Notes: generated by a model not told the origin, from the sequence alone. DNA of 34,203 nt from Crocinitomicaceae bacterium (GCA_024639405.1 JAHEIL010000051.1:1-34203); one strand, 5' to 3'; counted from the stretch's first letter, positions 16,901 through 25,689 are shown. Translations and numbers: made by a program.

Positions 16901-17349
16901 AAAAATCACGTGATGGCTTGAATTGGAAGCATTTGGCTTCACTTGAAGCGGCTGGAAATAGCTCAAATCTTATCAACTACAGTTATGTTGATGCTGAGAA
17001 AAGTGGAGTTGCTTATTACCGATTACAGCAAGTTGATCAGGATGGAACAGAAAAAACATATGGTCCTATCAGTTCAAACTGCAATAACAACGGAATCAGT
17101 TTGAAAACATTCCCAAATCCAAGTACTAACCACTTCACTCTAACAATAGAAAGTGAGCGAGCAATTGTTTCAGCACATATCACATTAAAAGATGTATTTG
17201 GTCGCGTTATAGCAACAAAACCAGTTTCAATAGTTGCAGGTGAAACTCAGGTTGAATTGTCAGGAGCAGATATTGAAAACGGAATATATTCTGTTACATT
17301 GGAAGAAAATGGAACAGCGATTAAAACGGTAAAACAAGTGATACTCTAA
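13921..17349 (+). CDS. Giant T9SS-secreted multi-domain protein, paralogue 1
   Basis: The 1142-aa protein starts with a signal peptide (about 1-31, ending NGLKSQ). Next comes a right-handed beta-helix-like region (33-340) with the opening GTLRWAIGQANATAGGIYD, and an Ig/BIG2-like domain (about 343-415, IWSSSNTAIATVNSSGVVTP). The WLGTTSTDWSTVSNW motif follows (425-440), then a LamG/concanavalin-like region (about 606-758) and a fibronectin-like module from ALPVELTSF (958). A type A T9SS sorting domain ends the protein (FPNPS near 1063). It is exported by Sec, crosses the outer membrane by T9SS and is probably attached to or released from the cell surface. Adhesin or matrix protein is plausible; no enzymatic domain was recognised. 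It is the first of three tandem T9SS cargo genes, each with its own terminator. The 3' part is nearly identical to paralogue 2. Confidence 0.85.
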   Translation: MEKKVHNSKKIKQLFTILLVLFSFQNGLKSQTSIVVNSLADDGSAGTLRWAIGQANATAGGIYDEITFSVTGTIVLTSQLPTITQSLTITGPGQNNLSIDGNNLYRTVYNLSAITVNFSNITLKKGNGISGGIIYNENGTFTYSNVKFCEMTAGSAIFQKQAGVMTFTDCLFTGLSKGTESDHSGTPAAMSTNDLDYPNRMYFNTCSFTSNSSGIYNYRFAKITNCTFTNNTAYAALIQGVHRYQVYTSNFTGNGTAVVTGAWIPTNWSMGAENQLIENNVFVNNTIAISLGNSWNNGTTVYNGVSSNSIATVRTNCFAGNGTDISGVAGYTSTGNTIVTLAAITGSSSVCSGSTITLANSTSGGIWSSSNTAIATVNSSGVVTPIAAGTVVISYSMTGACANAAVTKTITVNAPSFNTTLASGNFVWLGTTSTDWSTVSNWASYNGTALVPATAIPTTSAITIVPLNGTCVLNQPTLASGTVSTSSIIIESGATLTLGSGTLNVAGDFTNKGTFTAGTGTVEFNGSALQTLTGSTSFYNLTMNNSAGLSLNSPIKVSNNLTLTSGVINASNPTTHVNADGTSLAGWTISATGHVIVDPSQGNTGSSFKIGGIGWNNMSMIKDIGEDFKNKIIQFDYRPTGSSGFAGVTFGAPISGSGGIGLNLGVGTQTTNGLGDTQNFLYQNASNNTYTFVAGTWYTIKIVTDNGTVGGTKWYVNNVLVGNSGVNAIGSGTYIGFVNNNMSTASTGVNFDNISITSTAGSVTLGSSSASPGSLTYTGGTIKGKLKRYFSAAATTTTGGLFPVGTATYNRFAKVNFTSSPGTNQFLTVEYKTGAPLNASNTPLYAGLPTTIAGQLVQVYSADGYWQIDPTDNNYASTICTTPYNLTLNANNLTNFNNPSTVRIIKAAGSNTLANHHVSWQGAGTHTPNATTNSTVAEISSTNCTGFSWFNIGTWNDQALPVELTSFTSECKETGVDINWQTASEHNSSHFTVEKSRDGLNWKHLASLEAAGNSSNLINYSYVDAEKSGVAYYRLQQVDQDGTEKTYGPISSNCNNNGISLKTFPNPSTNHFTLTIESERAIVSAHITLKDVFGRVIATKPVSIVAGETQVELSGADIENGIYSVTLEENGTAIKTVKQVIL
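16222..16882 (+). repeat. Near-identical DNA patch shared with 19808-20468
   Basis: This 661-bp segment aligns without gaps to 19808-20468 (constant offset 3586). It includes an exact match of 169 bp (16445-16613 to 20031-20199). Just upstream the two genes encode similar protein but differ at many synonymous sites, so the patch has a sharp edge, as expected from gene conversion. Confidence 0.85.
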
Positions 17350-17370
17350 ATTTTACAACAAAATAAATTA

Positions 17371-17401
17371 AAAAAAGGGCAAATAAATTTGCCCTTTTTT
17401 T
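17371..17401. terminator. Intrinsic terminator after T9SS cargo gene 1
   Basis: Arms AAAAAAGGGCAAAT and ATTTGCCCTTTTTT are perfectly complementary around AA (17371-17400), with a built-in T run. The symmetry would also serve the other strand. Confidence 0.85.
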
Positions 17402-17491
17402 GGTATATAATATTTTTTTATTTTTTTTGTGAAAATTTTATCACATAGGAGAAACCATTTTTCGAAAATCATAAATTTTACAACATAATTT

Positions 17492-20400
17492 ATGAAAAAA
17501 GAACTTCAAAAAACTGGTTTATTACAAAAATTAATTTTTGCAATCATATTTCTTTTTGCATTTAACATCTCGAATGCACAAACGTCTATCGTTGTAACTA
17601 GTTTAGCTGATAATACGAATGCTGGAACTTTGCGTTGGGCGATTGGTCAAGCAAATGCTACAGCTGGTGGAATTTACGATGCGATAACCTTTAATGTAAC
17701 AGGTACAATCGTATTAACATCTCATTTACCAACGATAACGCAATCAGTAACCATAACTGGGCCAGGTCAGAACAACTTGACGATAGATGGTAATAATTTA
17801 TACAGAGTAATTTACAATACCTCATCCATTGCTATTTCTATTTCTGATATGACGTTAACTAAAGGTTATACAGGAACAATTGACCAAGGTGGTGGTTTAA
17901 TTTGGAATCAAAATGGAACATTGACTATAACGAATGTAAAGTTTACAACAATGACACTTAATGTAACACAATCTGCAGCTTTTTGTCAAAAACAGGCTGG
18001 TGTTACAACTTTTAATAATTGTATTTTCAACAATTTAAATGCAGGTATTAATGCGAATCATGGAAGCACACCAAATCCGACTAGCTCAAATGATGCGGAT
18101 TATCAAAACCGTGTGTATGTGAATAACTGTACTTTTTCAAATAATGTATATGGTATACAAACAGAAAGATTTACAAAAATTGACAATTGTACTTTTTTAA
18201 ATAATACTGTATGTGCGGCATCTCTTCAAGGATTGAATCGTCAAACGGTAATAAATTCAATTTTTTCAAATAATGTCAAAGGCATAAGAACAAGTTGTGG
18301 AATGCCGACTACTTGGACATTAACTTCATTAAATCAATTAATTGAGTATAATACGTTTGAAGCTAATTCAATAGCTGTTGAATTAGCAAATACTTGGACT
18401 GCTACAATGTCTACATCTCCAAATTACATAGCAACTGTTAGAAATAATTGTTTTGTTGGAAACACAACAACAATTAATGGAGTTGCGGGTTATACAGAAT
18501 CTAATAATTTAACAACAATTATTTCGTCAATTACAGGTTCCTCAACGGTGTGTTTAAGTAACAAATTATTTTTATCAAATTCAACGATTGGTGGTACTTG
18601 GTCGAGTTCTAATACAGCGATTGCAACTGTAGATTCACTAGGTGTTGTTTCACCTATAAGTGCTGGTTCTGTAATAATTTATTACACGATTAATTCAGGG
18701 GCTTGTTCAGGAGCAGTAACTAAAAATGTTTCAGTAATTACTCCAACATTTAATACACCGTTTAATTCAGGAGATTACATATGGTTTGGATCATCATCTA
18801 CAGATTGGGCAACTTTAAGTAATTGGCGTATATATGATGGAATTAATTTTAACTTGGCAACACAGTTTCCTGCGAATACTGATTCAATAACTATTCCACT
18901 GACAGGTTTTTGTGTAACCAACCAACCAACGTTAACTTCAGGAAATATAGCTTTGTCTAAAATAATTATTGAACCAGGAGCATATTTAACATTAGGTTCT
19001 GCTACTTTGAGTTTAACAGGTGATTTTATTAATAATGGTTATTTTATTCCTGGAACAGGAACGCTTGAATTTAATGGTTCGTCAATTCAAAATCTCTATG
19101 GTAAAACAAATTTTTATAATTTAACACTTAACAACTCATCAGGATTAGTTTTAAATAGTCCAGTAAAAGTAATAAATAATCTTACTTTAATTGCAGGAAC
19201 AATAAACGCATCAAACCCATCAGTTTGGATGAGTCACGATGGAGCAAGTTTGAATGGTTGGACAGTTTCAGGAGCTGGAGGAGTTGGTGCAAAAATTGAT
19301 CCTTCAATTGGAAATTTAGGCTCAAGTTATAAAATTGGAGGTACAGGTTTGAATAATATGTCAATGAAAATGGATTTAGGTGATAATTTTAAAAATAAAA
19401 TTATTCAGTTTGATTACCGACCAACTGGAACTACAGGATTTGCTGGTGTCACTATTGGCGCACTTTCAACAGGGAGTAGTGGTTTAGGATTAAATCTTGG
19501 TGTTGGAACTCAAACTACATTAGGATTTAATAGTACACAAAACTTTTTATATCAAAATGCGAGCAATAATACATACACATTTGTTGCTGGCACATGGTAC
19601 ACTATCAAAATTGTTACAGACAACGGAACAGTTGGAGGCACAAAATGGTATGTTAATGATGTTTTAGTAGGGAATAGTGGTAGTTTTGCTATTGGTAATG
19701 GGACTTATATTGGATTTGTCAATAATAATATGAGTACAAGTTCTACAGCCGTAAATTTTGATAATATTTCAATAACTTCAACTTCTGGTCAACTGTCGTT
19801 AGGTGAAAGTTCAGCATCACCAGGTTCATTAACATATACAAGTGGAACAATTACAGGAAAGCTTAAGCGTTATTTCAGTGCGTCAGCAACTACAACAACA
19901 GGTGGTTTGTTTCCAGTAGGAACAGCAGCATACAATCGTTCAGCCAAAGTGAATTTTACAAGTTCACCAGGAACGAATCAGTTTTTAACAGTTGAATACA
20001 AAACAGGTGCTCCGTTAGATGCTTCAAACGCACCATTGTATGCAGGCTTACCAACAACCATAGCGGGACAACTTGTACAAGTGTATTCAGCCGATGGTTA
20101 CTGGCAAATAGATCCAACTGATAACAACTATGCATCAACGATTTGTACAACACCATACAACTTGACGTTGAATGCAAATAATTTAACCAACTTCAATAAT
20201 CCAAGTACGGTAAGAATTATCAAAGCGGCAGGATCAAATACCTTAGCGAATCACCACGTTTCTTGGCAAGGAGCAGGAACTCACACACCGAATACAACAA
20301 CCAATGCAACAGTTGCAGAGATTTCAAGCACGAATTGTACCGGCTTTAGTTGGTTTAATATTGGAACATGGAACGACCAAGCCTTACCAGTAGAATTAAC

Positions 20401-20935
20401 TTCTTTTTCAAGTGAATGTAAGGAATCAGGAGTTGATATCAACTGGCAAACCGCTTCTGAATATAACAGTGAGCTCTTTACTTTAGAAAAATCACGTGAT
20501 GGTGAGAATTGGCAACAATTATCCACACAAACAGCAGCAGGAACAAGTACATCGTTACAAAATTACAGTTACACAGATAACGAAAAGAATGGTTTGAGTT
20601 ATTACCGATTACAGCAAATTGACCAAGATGGCAATCAAAAAATGTATGGTCCAATCAGTGCTAACTGCGAATTTGGAGGCTTGAGCGTACTTACATATCC
20701 AAACCCAAGTTCAGATTACGTGAACGTGATGATAGAAAGCGACAAAGCCATTGATAAGGCTACAATCGTATTAAAAGACCAATTAGGGCACTTAGTTTAT
20801 GAAGCAACACGTACAATTGAACGCGGCACGACACAATTGGTATTAAACGATGTGCAATTAGCACCAGGCGTTTATACTTTTGCACTAGCTGAGAACCAAT
20901 TAGAGCTTCACGTAAGCAAGCACATAGTAAGGTAA
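17492..20935 (+). CDS. Giant T9SS-secreted multi-domain protein, paralogue 2
   Basis: The 1147-aa protein has the same plan as the preceding one. It has a signal peptide (about 1-30, ending ISNAQ), a beta-helix-like region opening with GTLRWAIGQANATAGGIYD, and an Ig/BIG2-like domain near 345-420 (WSSSNTAIATVDSLGVVSP). The WFGSSSTDWATLSNW motif, a LamG-like region (about 612-766), an ALPVELTSF module (965) and a T9SS sorting domain (YPNPSSDY at 1068) follow. The last ~95 codons and the 3' untranslated region are not those of paralogue 1 but match gene 3 almost base for base, so this gene is a mosaic of its two neighbours. The likely role is a cell-surface or secreted adhesin; the ligand is unknown. 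A long terminator hairpin follows the stop codon. Confidence 0.85.
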   Translation: MKKELQKTGLLQKLIFAIIFLFAFNISNAQTSIVVTSLADNTNAGTLRWAIGQANATAGGIYDAITFNVTGTIVLTSHLPTITQSVTITGPGQNNLTIDGNNLYRVIYNTSSIAISISDMTLTKGYTGTIDQGGGLIWNQNGTLTITNVKFTTMTLNVTQSAAFCQKQAGVTTFNNCIFNNLNAGINANHGSTPNPTSSNDADYQNRVYVNNCTFSNNVYGIQTERFTKIDNCTFLNNTVCAASLQGLNRQTVINSIFSNNVKGIRTSCGMPTTWTLTSLNQLIEYNTFEANSIAVELANTWTATMSTSPNYIATVRNNCFVGNTTTINGVAGYTESNNLTTIISSITGSSTVCLSNKLFLSNSTIGGTWSSSNTAIATVDSLGVVSPISAGSVIIYYTINSGACSGAVTKNVSVITPTFNTPFNSGDYIWFGSSSTDWATLSNWRIYDGINFNLATQFPANTDSITIPLTGFCVTNQPTLTSGNIALSKIIIEPGAYLTLGSATLSLTGDFINNGYFIPGTGTLEFNGSSIQNLYGKTNFYNLTLNNSSGLVLNSPVKVINNLTLIAGTINASNPSVWMSHDGASLNGWTVSGAGGVGAKIDPSIGNLGSSYKIGGTGLNNMSMKMDLGDNFKNKIIQFDYRPTGTTGFAGVTIGALSTGSSGLGLNLGVGTQTTLGFNSTQNFLYQNASNNTYTFVAGTWYTIKIVTDNGTVGGTKWYVNDVLVGNSGSFAIGNGTYIGFVNNNMSTSSTAVNFDNISITSTSGQLSLGESSASPGSLTYTSGTITGKLKRYFSASATTTTGGLFPVGTAAYNRSAKVNFTSSPGTNQFLTVEYKTGAPLDASNAPLYAGLPTTIAGQLVQVYSADGYWQIDPTDNNYASTICTTPYNLTLNANNLTNFNNPSTVRIIKAAGSNTLANHHVSWQGAGTHTPNTTTNATVAEISSTNCTGFSWFNIGTWNDQALPVELTSFSSECKESGVDINWQTASEYNSELFTLEKSRDGENWQQLSTQTAAGTSTSLQNYSYTDNEKNGLSYYRLQQIDQDGNQKMYGPISANCEFGGLSVLTYPNPSSDYVNVMIESDKAIDKATIVLKDQLGHLVYEATRTIERGTTQLVLNDVQLAPGVYTFALAENQLELHVSKHIVR
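19808..20468 (+). repeat. Near-identical DNA patch shared with 16222-16882
   Basis: Second copy of the 661-bp segment, gap-free at offset 3586. It ends in the fibronectin-like module just before the two genes diverge. Confidence 0.85.
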
Positions 20936-20987
20936 AAACCTTAAAAAATTAAAAAACAAACAAATAAGGGCTGATAAAATGGCCCTT
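20651..20987 (+). repeat. T9SS tail module plus 3' UTR, duplicated at 25251-25587
   Basis: This segment is gap-free at offset 4600 to the third cargo gene. Across 20691-20959 I find two mismatches (20790 and 20913), and the identity runs past the stop codon (20935) into the terminator stem. The unit therefore includes sorting domain, stop codon and terminator. Confidence 0.9.
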
Positions 20988-20998
20988 ATTTGTTTGTT
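20955..20998 (+). terminator. Long-stem intrinsic terminator after T9SS cargo gene 2
   Basis: The arm 20955-20971 (AACAAACAAATAAGGGC) pairs perfectly with 20982-20998 over 17 bp around a 10-nt loop. The 3' arm is U-rich (TTATTTGTTTGTT), so it doubles as the termination tract. Confidence 0.85.
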
Positions 20999-21053
20999 CA
21001 CGTTTGTTTGTATCAATTTTCATTATTAAATTATCTATTTCTAACATTTTCAT

Positions 21054-21061
21054 TAATTTTG
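21054..21061 (+). promoter_or_regulatory. -7 promoter element (TAATTTTG) of T9SS cargo gene 3
   Basis: A perfect TAnnTTTG 19 nt before the ATG at 21081. No clear TTG at -33. Confidence 0.5.
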
Positions 21062-21080
21062 TGCTTTAAAAATCATAAAA

Positions 21081-24000
21081 ATGATTGCAACAACTTTTAC
21101 ACGACTGAAACCAATACTATTCATTGGTTTGTTTTTTTCAATTGGTTTTGTTAATGGACAGACCATAACGATTTCATCTACAGGTCAAACGGGTACTTCA
21201 GGCACTAACTGGAGTTCTTCTGGTATAAACCCAGTCACAATTACCGCAACAGGTGATGCAAATATTAATGCTTCAGTAGTTGTGGGATATTTGAATGCTG
21301 GTAAAAGTGTAATAATTAACAGCAATTCAAATATACAAATAGATAATAATATAGTGTCGACGAGTGCTAATAGCAGTAGCTTGACCTTTAAAGCGAATTT
21401 TCATATTGTTCAAGCAGCTGGTGTCACGATCAGCACGAACGGCGGCAGTGTGACTTATTGGACCGACTCCGACAATAATGGCTCTGGTAATATATTTTTC
21501 TCGGGAGCAGCTAGCGTATCCACTAATGGTGGCAACATCACCTTGGCAGGAGGTGCCGATTCTGGAGGAAGTCCTGCCGGTTATACGTCGCAAATCTATG
21601 CAACTGGCCATTTCACGGCCAGCTCAAACGGTGGAAACATCCTGCTCAAAAGCATTTCGGGCTCTGTCTATACTAGCTCATATTTCGGCAGTGGAGATTT
21701 CAACGCTGGCTCTGGAAGTATTACCTTTGATGCACAACAAATAGGTACACATGTAGGGCTCTTTTTTTCCGGTCCAGTCAATATCACATCAACAAAAAAT
21801 TCAGGGACTGCAATTTCCCTGACAGGTACTGCCAATTCAAGTTATGGTGTCCTTTTTAATTCAGTTGCATCTACGGTGTCTACGATCAAAAGCACTGGCG
21901 GGGGCGCTATTATAATTAATGGCACCAGCGTAAACCCTTCTAGCGGTTCGATCCCGGGTATTTATCTCTTTGCAGATGTTTTATCGAGCTCTGGCGCCAT
22001 CACGATTAATGGCGGTGCTGCTGGAATTGTTATGTCGTCCAGCGGAACGTCCGTGATCGGTCAGAAAACTGGTCAAGTGAATACTAGTAGCAGTAACATC
22101 AGCGTGGTTGCTGACCGGATTGATGCCTCTGACCCTAATACTTTGTTGTCAGTTGTATCCTCTGGTACTGGCAGTATAACGTCTAGTGGCGCCAGTTTTT
22201 CAAACACACTGGATTTAACTCGTATTACTTTTGGCAACACACTCAGTGGTTTGACCCTTGGCAAGCCGAGTAACACTAGCGACATCGGAATTGGGGCCAA
22301 CACAAGTATTGCTGGTCCTGTCAACGTTTTTGCTAATGCTATATTTATCTCTGCAGATCTCAACACTACCAATACCACTACAGGTGATGTTACTTTTAAT
22401 GCGGCAACCGTCACTGGCACCGGCAACATTACTCTAGCTAGTAGTCGTTCATTGAGCGTGACCCAGTCGGCCAACAGCACCTACAGCGGCATTATTTCTG
22501 GAACAGGCAGCAGCTTGACCAAGCTGGGTGCTGGAACCCTCACACTGACAGGGGCTAATAGCTACACTGGCGCCACCAACATCACTACAGGTATTTTGCA
22601 GGTTGGTGATGGCGGTACAACAGGTACCTTGGGCACTGGGAATATCTTCAACAACGTGTCTTTGAATTTTAACCGTTCTAATGACTTGACGGTTGGTAGC
22701 GATATTAGCGGCACTGGTACGATAACTAAGCTGGGTGCTTCCACCCTTACTTTGACAGGGTCCAACAGCTACAACGGCATCACCACTATCAGCGCGGGAA
22801 CACTCCAAATAGGGGCTGGCGGTACTAACGGAAGTCTCGGTACAGCCTCAGTGGTCAACAACGGTACCCTTAGTTTCAACCGTTCTGACGATGTAACTAT
22901 ATCCAATACCATTTCGGGTACAGGACTATTGACCAAGTTAGGCACCAATACCCTAACACTTACAGCAAATAACACTTACAATGATGTCACTACAATTGAT
23001 GCTGGTACTTTAATATTGCAACATAATGCTCCGAATCCAACAAGTAAAACATTTACGGGTACTGGTGCGTTGGTTATTGAGTCGAGTGGTACAGCTTTTA
23101 CAAGTGCTTTTTCAACATTGGGTTGGAATTTTGGGACTACGCTTAGTGCATTAACAATTGGTAAAAGTACCAATACAAGTGATGTCACACTTGGGAGTAC
23201 TACAACTATTAACGGTCCTATCAGTGTAGCAAATGCAGGCTTTATAAACATTACTGCGAATATTACCAGCTTAGCTACGAATGGCTTAGGCATTAGCCTC
23301 AATGCTAAAAGAATACAGCAAACCAATCAAGCGATTACCACTTCTGGTGCTAACATAGTTTACACGGTCACAGGTACAACTCACGATAGCAACAATAATT
23401 TTGGTATTGACTTCACAGCCTTTTCAAATTCACGTGGGTCGATATCAGCAGGGGGTGGCAACATCACTCTCAGTGCATCGTTTGCCGCTGCACCAGGTGT
23501 TGCGGGAGACCGAGCGATAAGGTTGCAGCACGCTGACATTACAACCACAGGTACAGGTACCATCAATATTCTGGGTGACGCAACTAATAATATCACCAAT
23601 GCTTCAGTGCGTGGTATACAAATCACCAATGTGACCCTTGAAAGTGTCAACGGGGCTATAAACGTCACTGGAACGGCTGGTCTGAATGCAGCAAACCGTG
23701 GTGTTGAAGCCAACACAACTAGTTTTAGAGTCTTGTCGCAGTCGGGTGCAATCACTATTTCCGACTTGATGCCTACTGGTTCGACGGCCTACAACGGTAT
23801 GTATTTAAGGCCAAATGTAGCCAATGCTATCATTTTTGGTGCTAGTGAAACCGCTGGCGCTACTAGCAGTAGTTCCGTTACTCTTCGATCTGACAAAATT
23901 ACTTTTGATGCGCTCAATTCGGTCATAAAAACCACAGGAGACGTAGTCATTGAATCTATTGGAAACATTTTTCAAAGTGATTTGACATCGTTCAATTTTT

Positions 24001-25535
24001 TCTCCATCAGTCAACAAATGTCGCCCTCGAGTTTCAGGTTAGGGAAAACCACAAACACTTCAAATATTACCATAGGTTCTGCGACAACAATCGCTGGCCC
24101 TATCACAGTTTACGGTGGAACAATTGCTGTAAACGAAAACCTTTCCTCTAGCAATGGCAGCACAATCGCATTGTATGGCAATTCTCTCAGCGTTGGTGTA
24201 AACAAAACAATAACTTCAAGTGGCCAACTAATTATAGCACCACAGACAGCTGCGACAACCATTGGATTAGCAGGAGCACTAGGAACACTTTCTATACCAT
24301 CATCTTATTTTAGTACCAATTTCACGGATGGTTTTTCGAACATCCAAATTGGAAGTACTGATCAAACAGGAGCAATTGCGACAAATACTTTTACGCTTCG
24401 TGACAACATGACTTTTTTAACAAGTGGCGCTTTAACGCTTGGAGGAAAACCGGTATTGGGAAGCAATCACCTAACACTAGGAACTGGTATCACGACAATA
24501 AATGTTGGTTCACCAGCCAACTACTTCCAAACAAATAGCACTGGAACTGTAAAGCGAACGATAGCAAACAATGTTGCTTTGTTATTTCCAATAGGAAACG
24601 CAGCTTATAACCCATTAACCATTACCAATAAAAACGCAGCGAGTGATTTGTTTTCTGCTAGATTGGCAGATTTGGTTTATTTAAACGGTGGTTCAAGCGG
24701 AACGCTGATTACTACGCCACACGTAAAAGCAACCTGGAATATCTCTAAAACAATGGCGAACACAGGTTCTGGTGTTGATTTTACATTTGGTTGGGAAAGC
24801 TCACAAGAACAAGGCTTTCTTACAACGTTTGGTTTAAATCATTATAATAGCATTGCTCCAGCAAGTTGGGAATTAGCCGCAGGTACTTCAGGTACACCAA
24901 GTGGAACAACTACAAAAACCATCACACATACAGGCTACACTGGTACATTTTCACCTTTTGCAATTGGAGAAAGCGGTTCAGCTTTACCCGTTGAATTAAC
25001 TGCATTTTCAGCAGTGTGTAACGAAGCTGGAGTTGAAGTAGCGTGGCAAACAGCCTCAGAGCACAACACTGGACACTTTGATGTAGAAAAATCCCGCGAC
25101 GGTAACACCTGGGAAATGGTAACTTCTCAAGTTGCTGCTGGCAATAGCAATACGGTGTTAAATTATTCATTTTTGGACACAGAAGCTGCAGATTTGGTGT
25201 ATTACCGACTAATCCAACAAGACCAAGACGGACAACAAAAATTATATGGACCAATCAGTGCTAACTGCGAATTTGAAGGCTTGAGAGTAATTACATATCC
25301 AAACCCAAGTTCAGATTACGTGAACGTGATGATAGAAAGCGACAAAGCCATTGATAAGGCTACAATCGTATTAAAAGACCAATTAGGGCGCTTAGTTTAT
25401 GAAGCAACACGTACAATTGAACGCGGCACGACACAATTGGTATTAAACGATGTGCAATTAGCACCAGGCGTTTATACTTTTGCACTAGCTGAGAACCAAT
25501 TAGAGCTTCACGCAAGCAAGCACATAGTAAGGTAA
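21081..25535 (+). CDS. Chimeric secreted adhesin: autotransporter-type beta-strand repeats with a T9SS tail
   Basis: The 1484-aa protein has a signal peptide (about 1-26, ending FVNGQ). A filamentous-haemagglutinin-like beta-rich region (about 70-450) is rich in STNGGN and SSSG motifs. Three autotransporter-associated beta-strand repeats (about 473-650) follow, with LTKLGAGTLTLTGANSYTG, TITKLGASTLTLTGSNSYNG and LLTKLGTNTLTLTANNTYND. Another beta-rich stretch leads to an ALPVELTAF fibronectin-like module (about 1300) and a type A T9SS sorting domain (YPNPSSDY at about 1406). Such repeats normally belong to type V autotransporter passengers, but no translocator barrel is present here; export would use T9SS. 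Base composition of much of 21400-22980 is clearly higher in GC than the flanks (for example 33/60 in 21541-21600 against 20/60 in 16321-16380). This suggests imported passenger DNA fused to a native tail. The target is unknown. Confidence 0.85.
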   Translation: MIATTFTRLKPILFIGLFFSIGFVNGQTITISSTGQTGTSGTNWSSSGINPVTITATGDANINASVVVGYLNAGKSVIINSNSNIQIDNNIVSTSANSSSLTFKANFHIVQAAGVTISTNGGSVTYWTDSDNNGSGNIFFSGAASVSTNGGNITLAGGADSGGSPAGYTSQIYATGHFTASSNGGNILLKSISGSVYTSSYFGSGDFNAGSGSITFDAQQIGTHVGLFFSGPVNITSTKNSGTAISLTGTANSSYGVLFNSVASTVSTIKSTGGGAIIINGTSVNPSSGSIPGIYLFADVLSSSGAITINGGAAGIVMSSSGTSVIGQKTGQVNTSSSNISVVADRIDASDPNTLLSVVSSGTGSITSSGASFSNTLDLTRITFGNTLSGLTLGKPSNTSDIGIGANTSIAGPVNVFANAIFISADLNTTNTTTGDVTFNAATVTGTGNITLASSRSLSVTQSANSTYSGIISGTGSSLTKLGAGTLTLTGANSYTGATNITTGILQVGDGGTTGTLGTGNIFNNVSLNFNRSNDLTVGSDISGTGTITKLGASTLTLTGSNSYNGITTISAGTLQIGAGGTNGSLGTASVVNNGTLSFNRSDDVTISNTISGTGLLTKLGTNTLTLTANNTYNDVTTIDAGTLILQHNAPNPTSKTFTGTGALVIESSGTAFTSAFSTLGWNFGTTLSALTIGKSTNTSDVTLGSTTTINGPISVANAGFINITANITSLATNGLGISLNAKRIQQTNQAITTSGANIVYTVTGTTHDSNNNFGIDFTAFSNSRGSISAGGGNITLSASFAAAPGVAGDRAIRLQHADITTTGTGTINILGDATNNITNASVRGIQITNVTLESVNGAINVTGTAGLNAANRGVEANTTSFRVLSQSGAITISDLMPTGSTAYNGMYLRPNVANAIIFGASETAGATSSSSVTLRSDKITFDALNSVIKTTGDVVIESIGNIFQSDLTSFNFFSISQQMSPSSFRLGKTTNTSNITIGSATTIAGPITVYGGTIAVNENLSSSNGSTIALYGNSLSVGVNKTITSSGQLIIAPQTAATTIGLAGALGTLSIPSSYFSTNFTDGFSNIQIGSTDQTGAIATNTFTLRDNMTFLTSGALTLGGKPVLGSNHLTLGTGITTINVGSPANYFQTNSTGTVKRTIANNVALLFPIGNAAYNPLTITNKNAASDLFSARLADLVYLNGGSSGTLITTPHVKATWNISKTMANTGSGVDFTFGWESSQEQGFLTTFGLNHYNSIAPASWELAAGTSGTPSGTTTKTITHTGYTGTFSPFAIGESGSALPVELTAFSAVCNEAGVEVAWQTASEHNTGHFDVEKSRDGNTWEMVTSQVAAGNSNTVLNYSFLDTEAADLVYYRLIQQDQDGQQKLYGPISANCEFEGLRVITYPNPSSDYVNVMIESDKAIDKATIVLKDQLGRLVYEATRTIERGTTQLVLNDVQLAPGVYTFALAENQLELHASKHIVR
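22500..23010 (+). repeat. Three PATR-type repeats with an exact 207-bp period
   Basis: The AAGCTG/AAGTTA start of the KLG motif recurs at 22521, 22728 and 22935, an exact 207-bp (69-residue) spacing. Each unit carries the KLGxxTLTLTxxNxY signature of autotransporter-associated beta-strand repeats (TIGR02601-like). Unit 3 is more AT-rich than units 1 and 2, and composition shifts toward the host near 22980. Confidence 0.85.
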
Positions 25536-25587
25536 AAACCTTAAAAAATTAAAAAACAATCAAATAAGGGCTGATAAAACAGCCCTT
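25251..25587 (+). repeat. T9SS tail module plus 3' UTR, copy of 20651-20987
   Basis: Second copy of the tail module. It diverges after an extra T within the terminator stem near 25588. Confidence 0.9.
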
Positions 25588-25597
25588 TATTTGTTTT
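25561..25597 (+). terminator. Intrinsic terminator after T9SS cargo gene 3
   Basis: CAAATAAGGGCT (25561-25572) pairs with AGCCCTTTATTTG (25581-25593) with one bulged T, then TTTT. It is a variant of the terminator after gene 2, with the loop-closing pair changed (T25572-A25581). Confidence 0.8.
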
Positions 25598-25677
25598 CTA
25601 AATCAAGCAGTTAGTTTGGTGTAAGAAGATGTTGTGAATTCTGCTTTTTTTCGAATAAATAACCATAGAATAAATTG

Positions 25678-25685
25678 TAACTTTG
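25678..25685 (+). promoter_or_regulatory. -7 promoter element (TAACTTTG), 4 nt from the mnmE ATG
   Basis: A perfect TAnnTTTG followed by TTGC and then the ATG at 25690. This implies a leaderless or near-leaderless mnmE mRNA. Confidence 0.55.
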
Positions 25686-25689
25686 TTGC

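Noticed and set aside
22500-23010. Regular 207-bp repeats as a possible CRISPR or minisatellite
   Set aside because: Period and reading frame match protein-level beta-strand repeats within one open frame; no short direct repeats with spacers.
22073-23755. Several long minus-strand frames opposite the beta-strand repeats
   Set aside because: Val/Leu/Pro-rich translations arise from Thr/Gly/Ser/Asn-rich repeat codons read in reverse; no start context, and they follow the repeat period.
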